From Kiritimatiellia bacterium (GTDB lineage: Bacteria > Verrucomicrobiota > Kiritimatiellia > RFP12 > UBA1067): DNA of 29,769 nucleotides. The stretch lies in the NCBI GenBank assembly GCA_017508315.1, contig JAFVZE010000062.1:1-29769 (forward strand), in the 5' to 3' direction. The position numbers and the translations under genes were made by a program. Every line of letters starts with the position of its first letter. The first letter of the stretch is position 1. Below are positions 1-7,542 of the stretch, one piece after another. The notes below the pieces were generated by a model, which worked only from the letters and a program-made list of their open reading frames with translations, did no database searches and had not been told where the DNA came from.

Positions 1-2
1 AA

Positions 3-701
3 TCGGTTCGCACCGAAAGGACCGTTTCGCCGGGAGATGCCTCAGGAAGGATGGATGCCTCCGATGAGGATTCGCCGCTCGGTTTCAAAATGGGCGTTGG
101 ATACGATTTCTATGATGACGGACGCTTTTCGGTAGGGATAGATCTGAAGTTCGCCGCGTTCTGGGACATGGAATCGGCCGTGTCCGGTTCTGCCGGCGGC
201 GGAACGGTGCGGGTAAAGACGGACAAGGATTATTTCCTTTTTGAGAACGGCCCCTATCCGAATGATACGGACTTTTCGTATTCGCTCCCGAATGCGGATC
301 CATACCTCCCTTACCGTGAAGCGATATCGGATACGACGGCCGCTCTTCCGTCAAGCGCCATCCGCGCAATGGTGACGAGTGATTTGTATCAACTCGGTGT
401 CGGGCCGCGCTTTGGCTGGCATGTCTGCAATTGGCTTGACGTATACGCCGGAGTGTCGGCGCTTTGCAATATCGCGTCTGTCGATTTTGACGTGAACGGA
501 CGCGGAGAATCCGCGACCGAATGCCGGTTCGGCGTAGGGACGGATATGGGGCTTGCCGCATGGCTTACGGAGAATATCGGCCTCTATGCGGAAGTCGGCT
601 ATGAATGGATAGACGAGCCGACGGTCAAGAATGGCGGAATGTCGGCGAAGATGGATTATTCAAGCCTTATCGTGAGTACGGGTTTGATTGTCAGATTCTG
701 A
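3..701 (+). CDS. Outer-membrane beta-barrel protein, C-terminal part (cut by window start)
   Basis: The reading frame is open from the first full codon of the window, so the true start lies upstream; the ATG at 51 is internal. The visible 233 residues alternate polar and hydrophobic positions in strands such as GFKMGVGYDFY, FSVGIDLKFAAFW, LYQLGVGPRFGWHV and GLYAEVGYEWI. The protein ends in the aromatic residue F after LIVSTGLIVRF, the usual C-terminal beta-signal for BAM-dependent outer-membrane insertion. No TonB-receptor plug or OmpA peptidoglycan-binding domain is visible in this part. It is probably a small porin-like or surface barrel; the substrate is unknown. A terminator-like structure follows 12 bases after the stop. 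The fold class is likely; the exact family is not recognised. Confidence 0.7.
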   Translation, partial: SVRTERTVSPGDASGRMDASDEDSPLGFKMGVGYDFYDDGRFSVGIDLKFAAFWDMESAVSGSAGGGTVRVKTDKDYFLFENGPYPNDTDFSYSLPNADPYLPYREAISDTTAALPSSAIRAMVTSDLYQLGVGPRFGWHVCNWLDVYAGVSALCNIASVDFDVNGRGESATECRFGVGTDMGLAAWLTENIGLYAEVGYEWIDEPTVKNGGMSAKMDYSSLIVSTGLIVRF

Positions 702-712
702 TATGGTGTCTA

Positions 713-764
713 CGGAAAATCGTGGGGACAGGCCCCGAAAACCTTAGAATTTTCCGCGATTTTT
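713..764 (+). terminator. Terminator-like nested hairpin after the barrel gene
   Basis: CGGAAAAT (713-720) pairs with ATTTTCCG (749-756), an 8-bp stem, and the loop contains a GGGG/CCCC hairpin (724-736). The 3' arm is followed by CGATTTTT (757-764), which supplies a short T-run. AAAATCG (716-722) could alternatively pair with CGATTTT (757-763), so two mutually exclusive folds exist. The long loop makes this weaker than a classical intrinsic terminator. Confidence 0.4.
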
Positions 765-778
765 GGCTTTGATTTGGC

Positions 779-817
779 TTAGCGGCAGTTGCGGCGCAGC
801 CCGACCCCGCTAACTGC
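779..817. repeat. Overlapping inverted repeats in the 702-980 intergenic region
   Basis: TTAGCGG (779-785) is repeated inverted as CCGCTAA (807-813), and GCAGTT (785-790) is repeated inverted as AACTGC (812-817). The two pairings share bases, so only one can form at a time. A second small hairpin, GCTGAAA/TTTCAGC (879-885 with 889-895), followed by TTTTA, lies 60 bases further on. The rest of 702-980 shows no gene. Confidence 0.4.
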
Positions 818-965
818 AAACCGTTACCTCTAAAACCCCACAGTCTTTTTGAAATAGAGCACAGTATGTATCTTTGTGGCTGAAATATTTTCAGCTTTTA
901 ATGCCATTGTTCAGCCTCGATTTTAAAGGACAGGGATATTCCGGTGGATAAAATGAATGTAAATT

Positions 966-974
966 TGATACAAT
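966..974 (+). promoter_or_regulatory. Extended -10 promoter for the giant secreted hydrolase gene
   Basis: TG-A-TACAAT (966-974) fits the extended -10 form TGnTATAAT with one mismatch. A 4/6 -35 (TGGATA, 945-950) sits 18 bases upstream. A second -10-like TAAAAT lies at 949-954. Initiation about 7 bases after the -10 would fall at or beside the ATG at 981, suggesting a leaderless message. Confidence 0.5.
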
Positions 975-980
975 TGCGCC

Positions 981-3900
981 ATGAGATTAAGGAAGGTCGT
1001 AAACGCTCTGCCGACGCTCTCGCTTTTTGCGTGGGGAGCGGTGAGGGCGTTTCCGACTTCGGAAGAAAAGGGCGAGATAATTGCATCTCAAAGAGAAGAA
1101 GCGGCAATTAACGCCGCTTTGGGGCAGATGATGACCGACGCCGTCGGCGGAGAGGATAATAGCGATATAGAAGCATCGCCGCTCATCGCCGATGAAGATT
1201 TTAAGCGCGGCTTTGTATTGACGCAGACCCTCACCAACGAGGTGCATGATTTTTCCGCGCCCGATGGAGCGATCGTCTGCGAGAATTGGCGCTTGCGGGG
1301 CGCCAATGAGGATGCGTTCGCACTTGCCGCCACCGATGATGCGCCATGGATGTTCCCGTTTGGCACTTCCGTGTTCAGTCGGGTAAGAGTGTATTCGTCG
1401 GGTGTCGTCAAGCCTTTAGGCGCGGATAATGCGGTTGAAGTCTTCAAAGCGAATCTTGGGATTGTGCCGGAAGCGAATTGGGGGAGGATAGTCAGTAGTC
1501 AGGAGTCAGTAGTCAGTAGTCAGGGGCTGGAACTAACCCCTAACCCCTATCCCCTAACTCCTCTTTCATCTCTCTTTTGGCATTATCTTACCTCATCTAA
1601 TTCGCTCCAGCTTACTTGGCAGAATGTGCTTTTTGAGCGTGAAGCGAATTTGCCTATTTCTTTTCAAGTCGAATTTTTCGAAAACGGCGATTTCACCTGT
1701 CGCTATGATCTTTCATCAATTTCTTCCCTCTTCCCCGTTTCCTCTTCCCCGTTCCCCTCATCCCTTGTCTTCCGCCGCCTCAATCCAGCTGACGCTCCGG
1801 GAGGTGACTTCGATGGCGACGGCCTAAGTGTTGAAGATGAGCTTTTCATTCACAATACCGATCCTTACAACCGCGACAGCGACTATGACGGACTCGGAGA
1901 CCGGGAGGAGCTTTTTGTCTGCAATACCGATCCTTGCAATCCGCATACATTAAGCGATATTTACAGCGACGGCCTTGCGCAGAAAATAGGCGACCTTGAT
2001 CCGTTTTCATGTCCTGAAGGCTCGACCAACAGCGTTCTTGAACACGTTTTTTATTCAGGAACTACCAACGGCGTATTCTCTTATCCTCAATCGTCCGATT
2101 CAACGGCGGTACTTAAAATCTCCGTCGCCGGTTCCGGCTCTGGCGATCTGATTGTCGGCGAGCGCGTCGTACCGCTTCTGCCGCGTCCGCTTATTGCGCG
2201 CTCCGCTCCGCCGCCGTCGGAACTTTTGCTTGCCGTTCCCAAAGGAAAGACCCTGCCGTTGAAAACGCGAGGCGATGCGGGGCTTGATATAACGCTTGAT
2301 TCAAGCGATTTCGCGTTTGGAGTTCTTCCGTCCGGCAATCGCGGCGGATGGATAAATTTCCCGATAACCAAAGCAACGACTCCATGCATTCATGATTTCA
2401 ACGCCCGCAAAAAGGCGGTTTCACTGCCGGCAGGGGAAGATGCCGATGAACTTACCTGTACATGGCAGGGCGGCGAAAAGGTTGAAGCGGAAAATCATCC
2501 GCCGCGCTCCGCCGAGATTACCGGTGTATTCAATCCGAAAGATGACGCTAATCTCACTTATACGCTCGGTCATCCGAAATACCTCTTCGGAGAAACCGTT
2601 TACACACAAACCGTCCGCTTCTGTCCGAAACCGCCGGATCCGGAAGAAGGGGAAGACGGTTCTTTCGGAAATTGGGGAAATACATCTGACGATGAAGAGG
2701 AAAGATGCTGGAACTGCGAACTTGGACTTTGTGATTCATCGTGCGAATGCGGTTGCGAAGGAAATTGCGCAGAAACCGGAGGCGATGAATATGATGATGC
2801 CGAGTTTGACGAACTCTGCCCGACGCATAATCTTCCATATGACGAATGCGCTCATTTTCACATATATGACTATACGAATGCCGTAGCGAGCGTTCAGCAT
2901 CTTGGCGGAGTTATGTATATTCGCGAGCCTCTGGCATACGAAGAGATATATCTTGAAGTACCGAGCGAATACCGCAACTGCTGCGAGTGTCCAGATCATT
3001 GGACTAATTATGTGGGGGTAGCCTATCAGTCAAGCCGCTTAAGCCTTGTAGACATTAACGAGAATCCTTTTAAGTTGACCGATAAGTCCTGCATAGTGAA
3101 ACTCGCCGGAATAAGCCCGAGTTCATCTGTCGGCGATGCCCGGCTTGCTTTCTCCCGCAACGGTGAAATATATCTAGAATACGCCAAAACCGTCCTTGGA
3201 GTTGCGATAAGCGCTCCTGGCCTTGAAAAATGCAATGCGCTAAACGAGAGCTTCGGCGTTCCGCTTACTATCTGCACAAACGTCGCGAGCGGGGCAGAAC
3301 TAAATTTGATTGCCAATGTCAAACTGCCAACCGGCAATATCCATCTTGAACTTGCCGATGTGTCCGGCAAATTCGCGCTTTGGTATTACGATTCTGAAAC
3401 AGGGGATTATCGTAAACTTCTTGATTCTCAGACGATGCCGCAAAAGACGCTTCCCTTTGCCGCGTGGAAAGAAATGATGAAGCGCTCGGGTTCAGCGCCT
3501 AATTTGCCTATCTACATAACCTCGGCGGAAAGCGGCACTGCAAAGCTCATCTTCCGCTACTGGGCGGTAATCGACGGCAAGTTCGTCCAGGACACCGCCG
3601 AGCAGCGGATAACTTCGGTGTTGCCGCCGCTTTTGCCGGATATGAATCTTGACGGACGGATGGATGCGCTTGATGTTATTGAGTATCTTGGAGGACGGCT
3701 TTTCAGATTTTGGACGAATGAAGATACTGTAAAAGGCGACTATGTCGGTCATAATCCCGATGTGACACTAAATGTCGCCGACAATGTCGTTAACGGGCGC
3801 TATGATCTTGTTAATCTTTTTGCGGCAAAACTCAACCTGAAGCCTTTTATTGACGCATGGGGATCGTCGGTGACTTTTGAATTATCCTCCTGCGCAGAGG

Positions 3901-5360
3901 ATACGATGCGTTATTGTGCCGTTAATGTGGACCCGAATGAAGCGGGCAAAATCTATAAAGACGATACGTTTACGCGAAATGGCGGAATACCGCTTCACTC
4001 CGCGCCGCTGAACACAATTCAATACGACGGCATTTCAATCAATCCGTCGGAAGTCCTCGGTGAAGGAAATGCGCCGGGCGTTCTCGCCTTTGAAGCGGCG
4101 GAAGCGGGCGAGACTGTCACGCTTTGGGTCAAGGTTGCTGATGAAGTCGTCTATTCTTTCGAGATGCCGATATCCATTTCATCGGTCAAGGATATGTACA
4201 GTTGGATTGGTGTTAGACATTTGTCAGGTGGTGAAGATATTGCTCAAACTGCGTACCGTAAAATGTGGGAAAATGAAACCGTAAAATCATTGATATTTAT
4301 TCATGGATATAATGTTGATGGAGAAGGAGCAAAAGAATGGGGAGATACTGTTTTCAAACGGCTTTGGCTTTCCGGGTTAAAGGCTGAATTTTATAATGTC
4401 AATTGGCGTGGTGATATTGGAACGAGTTTGAATTATCATCAGAATGCATCGAACGCATTTGTCGTGGCAAGTCAGCTTACCCCAATAATAAGGTCCATTT
4501 CCGGTGAAAAGGTTCTTATGGCGCATTCGCTTGGGAATATTGTAGCCTCATCTATGATACACGATTATGAACTTTCGGTATCACGATATATTATGTGCAA
4601 TTCTGCCGTACCGGCGGAAGCGTATGATACAAGTGTGTCGCTTCGAGTTCCGCAATTGGTGCATCCGGATTGGGAGGAATATCCGGAGATCTCATGGTCT
4701 GCAAATTGGCACTCGCTTTTTGTTGATGATGAAAAGGACGACAGAAAGCATCTTGGTTGGAAAGGACGATTTTCCAAGGTTCTTCCTGTTGCTGTAAATT
4801 TCTATTCTACAGGCGATGAAGTGCTTGAACTCCTATCCGATAACAATGTGGGCATCCTTTCGGGTATAACGGATTCTTTCGCACATCATGCATGGCACAA
4901 GCAGGAACTTTTTAAGGGGCGAGGGATTGGCGTCGGCGCAGGTGCAACAGATTGGTCGGGTTGGAACATAGAAGAGAATTGGCTTGGAGTCAACAAGATT
5001 TCAGTCGAACAGGCATTAAGTATGAATAATGCGGATTTTAAGACAAACACGGTTTTCTATTGCTATCCATCAAGCATGAATGCTACGAATATTTCATTGC
5101 TTGTCAGAGGCGCACATTTGGCCCAGGGGATTCCTGCGTTGACTCCTGCAGCGGGTGTCACAAATTTGGGCGGTGATTTGATGGATGGTCGTATGGTGAA
5201 TGTAAATGATAATTCAAATAGAGGAGTTATTCGTCCTAACGGATGGCCAATTAAGTCCAGTTATCCCAATCGTTGGTTGCATTCTGACATTAAGGATGTT
5301 TCCTATTTCTTCAACTTTAAGTTCTATGAAAAACTAATAGAGAAAGGTGGGTTGCGATGA
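981..5360 (+). CDS. Giant secreted multidomain protein with C-terminal alpha/beta hydrolase
   Basis: This 1459-residue protein starts with a signal peptide (MRLRKVVNALPTLSLFAWG...). Visible parts in order: a beta-rich N-terminal region with low-complexity inserts (about 171-194 and 250-259); tandem TSP3-type calcium-binding repeats (about 276-322, DFDGDG and DSDYDG); a Cys-rich stretch (about 576-630); a dockerin/EF-hand-like segment (about 887-955, DMNLDGRMD); and an alpha/beta hydrolase domain from about 1070 to the end. The hydrolase shows the oxyanion-type HG (1108-1109), the nucleophile elbow A-H-S-L-G with Ser1183, and candidate acid Asp1279 and base His1302, His1303 or His1306. It is probably a secreted or surface esterase/lipase; the substrate is unknown. 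There is no Shine-Dalgarno site before the ATG and no usable upstream start (TGA in frame at 966). G+C falls within the gene near 4190. It overlaps the next gene by 4 bases (ATGA). Confidence 0.8.
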   Translation: MRLRKVVNALPTLSLFAWGAVRAFPTSEEKGEIIASQREEAAINAALGQMMTDAVGGEDNSDIEASPLIADEDFKRGFVLTQTLTNEVHDFSAPDGAIVCENWRLRGANEDAFALAATDDAPWMFPFGTSVFSRVRVYSSGVVKPLGADNAVEVFKANLGIVPEANWGRIVSSQESVVSSQGLELTPNPYPLTPLSSLFWHYLTSSNSLQLTWQNVLFEREANLPISFQVEFFENGDFTCRYDLSSISSLFPVSSSPFPSSLVFRRLNPADAPGGDFDGDGLSVEDELFIHNTDPYNRDSDYDGLGDREELFVCNTDPCNPHTLSDIYSDGLAQKIGDLDPFSCPEGSTNSVLEHVFYSGTTNGVFSYPQSSDSTAVLKISVAGSGSGDLIVGERVVPLLPRPLIARSAPPPSELLLAVPKGKTLPLKTRGDAGLDITLDSSDFAFGVLPSGNRGGWINFPITKATTPCIHDFNARKKAVSLPAGEDADELTCTWQGGEKVEAENHPPRSAEITGVFNPKDDANLTYTLGHPKYLFGETVYTQTVRFCPKPPDPEEGEDGSFGNWGNTSDDEEERCWNCELGLCDSSCECGCEGNCAETGGDEYDDAEFDELCPTHNLPYDECAHFHIYDYTNAVASVQHLGGVMYIREPLAYEEIYLEVPSEYRNCCECPDHWTNYVGVAYQSSRLSLVDINENPFKLTDKSCIVKLAGISPSSSVGDARLAFSRNGEIYLEYAKTVLGVAISAPGLEKCNALNESFGVPLTICTNVASGAELNLIANVKLPTGNIHLELADVSGKFALWYYDSETGDYRKLLDSQTMPQKTLPFAAWKEMMKRSGSAPNLPIYITSAESGTAKLIFRYWAVIDGKFVQDTAEQRITSVLPPLLPDMNLDGRMDALDVIEYLGGRLFRFWTNEDTVKGDYVGHNPDVTLNVADNVVNGRYDLVNLFAAKLNLKPFIDAWGSSVTFELSSCAEDTMRYCAVNVDPNEAGKIYKDDTFTRNGGIPLHSAPLNTIQYDGISINPSEVLGEGNAPGVLAFEAAEAGETVTLWVKVADEVVYSFEMPISISSVKDMYSWIGVRHLSGGEDIAQTAYRKMWENETVKSLIFIHGYNVDGEGAKEWGDTVFKRLWLSGLKAEFYNVNWRGDIGTSLNYHQNASNAFVVASQLTPIIRSISGEKVLMAHSLGNIVASSMIHDYELSVSRYIMCNSAVPAEAYDTSVSLRVPQLVHPDWEEYPEISWSANWHSLFVDDEKDDRKHLGWKGRFSKVLPVAVNFYSTGDEVLELLSDNNVGILSGITDSFAHHAWHKQELFKGRGIGVGAGATDWSGWNIEENWLGVNKISVEQALSMNNADFKTNTVFYCYPSSMNATNISLLVRGAHLAQGIPALTPAAGVTNLGGDLMDGRMVNVNDNSNRGVIRPNGWPIKSSYPNRWLHSDIKDVSYFFNFKFYEKLIEKGGLR
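1491..1561 (+). repeat. Two heptamer tandem arrays inside the coding region
   Basis: Five 7-bp units of GTCAGTA type (1491-1525: GTCAGTA, GTCAGGA, GTCAGTA, GTCAGTA, GTCAGGG) are followed by an 8-bp spacer and four units of TAACCCC type (1534-1561: TAACCCC, TAACCCC, TATCCCC, TAACTCC). The frame stays open through them and encodes a Ser/Gln- then Pro/Leu-rich stretch. Gain or loss of one 7-bp unit would shift the frame of the gene. Confidence 0.85.
1728..1755 (+). repeat. Polypyrimidine 14-bp tandem repeat inside the coding region
   Basis: CTCTTCCCCGTTTC (1728-1741) is followed directly by CTCTTCCCCGTTCC (1742-1755), with further C/T-rich sequence on both sides. It encodes a Ser/Pro/Phe-rich stretch. 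The 14-bp unit is twice the 7-bp period of the arrays at 1491-1561. Confidence 0.75.
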
Positions 5361-6307
5361 AAAAAATTCTTGTATTATTTCTTTTCGCAAATTGTATTTT
5401 TTCATTGGTAGCGGCTAAAAAAAATCCGGAATATTCAAGAGCGCGAAAAAACGGAGCTGAGGCTAAAATCCTTTTGAATATTACTGATGATGCCGGAATG
5501 GGCGTATCAAATGTGTCAGTGCGTGTGTTTATGGGGATGAACTTCCGACCGAAAGGTTATTGGATTAACGGTGAAACAGAGGTTAATGGTCATTTTCTCA
5601 TCCAAGGCGAGACTTGCGGCGATGAGATAGAAATATTTATTTCAAAGAATGGGTATTATGATTCGCATGAGAAGTTGTGCTTTGCGGAAATGGGTAAGGA
5701 ACATAAGGTTGATAATGGTAAGTGGCAGCCTTATGGGGAGAAATACAACATGGTTATCCGAAAAATAAAAAAGCCTTATGCTATAGGGTTCGGAGGAAAA
5801 TATATGTTTACTAAGAAACTGAACCAATGGATAGGATTTGATTTACAAAAGTATGATTTTGTCTATCCTTATGGGAAAGGCAAAATATCAGATTTTGAGT
5901 TAATGATAAATTGGGATGGGAAATGGCTTCCAGATTATACAGGAATGGGAGTAAATATACGTTTTGTTGCCCCTTTTTCCGGCTATTATGAAGTCCCTGT
6001 ACAATCGGTAAGTAAATTAAAAGGACCTTATGTTGTCAGTGTAGAAAAAGAATATCGAAAGACGGCTCAATTTTTTGAAAAAGTAGTTAATTCTTTTGAA
6101 AGGATTCGAAAGCCATATGATCAAAATAAGTGTTGGGTGGTTAGAAGTAGGTGTAATGTTGACAAAGATGGAAATTTAACATCATCCAGTTACTCGGTGA
6201 TACATAAAATAAGTTTTTGTGGTGAAATAAATGGAAGTGGTGGAGTTTGTGTAATCGGAGCATTTAATCCCACCCCAAACGATACTAACCTTGAGCCGAA
6301 GCGGTGA
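5357..6307 (+). CDS. Secreted protein with carboxypeptidase-regulatory-like domain, partner of the upstream hydrolase
   Basis: This 316-residue protein has a clear signal peptide (MKKILVLFLFANCIFSLVAA). It is followed by an Ig-like beta region resembling carboxypeptidase regulatory domains: ILLNITDDAGMGVSNVSVRVF and a later GETEVNGHFLIQG, the usual pattern of a surface beta-sandwich. The C-terminal half contains D-K-D-G-N-L and ends in FNPTPNDTNLEPKR. Its ATG overlaps the stop of the giant hydrolase gene by 4 bases, so the two are translationally coupled and probably work together in the periplasm or at the surface. G+C is far below that of the conserved genes to the right. The fragment at 6291-6518 resembles its C-terminus. 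A role as chaperone or periplasmic inhibitor of the hydrolase is possible but unproven; the family is not firmly recognised. Confidence 0.65.
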   Translation: MKKILVLFLFANCIFSLVAAKKNPEYSRARKNGAEAKILLNITDDAGMGVSNVSVRVFMGMNFRPKGYWINGETEVNGHFLIQGETCGDEIEIFISKNGYYDSHEKLCFAEMGKEHKVDNGKWQPYGEKYNMVIRKIKKPYAIGFGGKYMFTKKLNQWIGFDLQKYDFVYPYGKGKISDFELMINWDGKWLPDYTGMGVNIRFVAPFSGYYEVPVQSVSKLKGPYVVSVEKEYRKTAQFFEKVVNSFERIRKPYDQNKCWVVRSRCNVDKDGNLTSSSYSVIHKISFCGEINGSGGVCVIGAFNPTPNDTNLEPKR

Positions 6308-6518
6308 GGCCCCAAATTTCCCAAGGAATGGAATTGTGAATATTATTTACAATAAATCTCAATGCTATCAGTTTAGGGTAAGAACACGTTACGATGAAAA
6401 AGGCAATCTTAAGGATGCGGTGATTGCTGGGCTTATCCGTTGTGTAAAGGACCTTGCCCGTGGGAGTGTGCGCGAGAGGATGGAACTTTTGCCCTTAACG
6501 AGCATAGTTGTGAGGTAA
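6291..6518 (+). pseudogene. Fragment resembling the C-terminus of the 5357-6307 protein
   Basis: The frame encodes QCYQFRVRTRYDEKGNL, which matches the pattern of the upstream protein's KCWVVRSRCNVDKDGNL (C, then R-x-R, then D-[EK]-[KD]-GNL). No signal peptide, Shine-Dalgarno site or convincing start belongs to it; the only start codon in frame is a TTG overlapping the previous gene. After the similar stretch the sequence diverges. This looks like the remnant of a duplicated paralog truncated at both ends. Confidence 0.5.
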
Positions 6519-6588
6519 CGAGACGCTGGATTATGCAGGGCGCGTGGTTTGAAACTTTGTATGCAAAAACGATGAAAGGAGTAATAGC

Positions 6589-6947
6589 GTGAAAATGATG
6601 AAACTGATAGGGGCAGGTGTATCTTTGGACTGAATTCTCCTCCGATTGATTATCTGTCATCTTATATTTGCAATGCCAAGTTGTGGCATAGCATTGAGTT
6701 TCTTCATTGTCCAATGGAGTTGAAGATTGAGATATGGAGAGCGTTACCGTATAGACGAGAGGTTCAATTGACGATTCCTAATATCACAGACGGGAATCGT
6801 CGAGCCGCAGAGAAGGCAATTGAAATTTCAGAGCGCAGATTAGGCAAGAAGTACGATCTTTCAAATCGAATAATGAATTTTCCCGTCAGTACAAACAATG
6901 TCATCTATGTAGGAGACATAATGCTTCCGGATAAAATCAAGGATTGA
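6589..6947 (+). pseudogene. Probable frameshifted remnant with intact ribosome binding site
   Basis: A strong Shine-Dalgarno site (AAAGGAG, 6575-6581) precedes a GTG at 6589 that encodes only MKMMKLIGAGVSLD before a stop at 6631-6633. Another frame, open from 6588, continues without a stop to 6947. From about 6618 it reads CIFGLNSPPIDYLSSYIC and ends in VGDIMLPDKIKD. A good start joined to a long open stretch in another frame is what a single frameshift in a secreted-protein gene would leave. The product family is not recognised. The stop is followed one base later by the ATG of the next small gene. Confidence 0.4.
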
Positions 6948-6948
6948 T

Positions 6949-7158
6949 ATGTATCTGAAATCCATTTCCATAAGACTGAAGCTCTGCCTGTTTTGCTGTT
7001 TGGCGATTCAGTCGGTCTTCGGCAATATGCTTGTGTTTCGTGGCCTGTGCATGGTGAAAGGTCCTGTGGAAGGTGCCGACAGGAAGGGATATGCGATTGT
7101 CATGGAGAAGCTGGGGATGAGTGGTAAAATTATGATAAATCTTCAGATGCGGGGTTGA
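6949..7158 (+). CDS. Small secreted protein, possibly a truncated paralog
   Basis: The 69-residue product begins with MYLKSISIRLKLCLFCCLAI, a positively charged then hydrophobic stretch that looks like a signal peptide with likely cleavage after VFG. The remaining 44 residues or so match no family I recognise. AAGGA (6939-6943) lies 5 bases before the ATG, and the gene starts one base after the preceding stop, so it sits in the same low-G+C string of small genes and remnants. It may be a genuine small secreted protein or the 5' piece of a broken gene. Confidence 0.4.
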   Translation: MYLKSISIRLKLCLFCCLAIQSVFGNMLVFRGLCMVKGPVEGADRKGYAIVMEKLGMSGKIMINLQMRG

Positions 7159-7183
7159 GATTTCAGGTAAATTTGACAAGTTT

Positions 7184-7198
7184 GTGAAATCTTTTCAC
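7184..7198. terminator. Weak hairpin between convergent genes
   Basis: GTGAAA (7184-7189) pairs with TTTCAC (7193-7198) around a TCT loop, between the end of the low-G+C string and the convergent azlD. There is no T-run on either strand after the stem, so termination is only a guess. Confidence 0.2.
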
Positions 7199-7221
7199 GC
7201 TTCACATTTCAGAGACAGATT

Positions 7222-7542
7222 TCAGTTTCCGGCGAGCAGCATATAAAGCGCGGTTCCGGAAATGATGCTCAGAAGCGGATTTCCCCGCCACAGTTGGAGC
7301 GCCACCGTCAGCGCTCCGGCCGCATACGGGCTCAAGGTCCGCCATTCGAGAGTGCTGTACGAATATATCACGAGCGCCGCGATGATTACGGGCGAGATTA
7401 CGCTTCCAAGTTTCTCTATCCATGCCGGCAGGGTTCTGGCTTTGCGGGAGAAAAGGATGAAGGGCAGCGCTCTGAGCGTGTAGGTGACGGCCCAGCCGAC
7501 GGCGACGACTCCGAGCAGATATACGCTCCGGTCAGCGTCCAT
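7222..7542 (-). CDS. azlD: AzlD-type branched-chain amino acid exporter small subunit
   Basis: This 106-residue, very hydrophobic protein has about three to four membrane segments (YLLGVVAVGWAVTYTLRALPFI, VISPVIIAALVIYS, SIISGTALYMLLAG). It shows the family's early T-Y-x-x-R-x-x-P-F pattern (TYTLRALPFI). AzlD is the small partner of AzlC in branched-chain amino acid export through the inner membrane. The start is set at 7542 because the ATG there follows an AAAGGA site about 10 bases upstream and overlaps the end of azlC by 11 bases; the longer frame to 7602 lies inside azlC. The azlC-azlD order and overlap are typical of the system. Confidence 0.85.
   Translation of the reverse strand: MDADRSVYLLGVVAVGWAVTYTLRALPFILFSRKARTLPAWIEKLGSVISPVIIAALVIYSYSTLEWRTLSPYAAGALTVALQLWRGNPLLSIISGTALYMLLAGN

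Noticed and set aside
3..701. TonB-dependent receptor serving the tonB cluster
   Set aside because: The visible barrel is short-stranded, no plug domain is seen, and it lies far from tonB; only its C-terminus is in the window.
779..817. Integron attC-like site
   Set aside because: The TTAGCGG/CCGCTAA repeat is superficially similar, but the core R' and R'' boxes and a cassette layout are missing.
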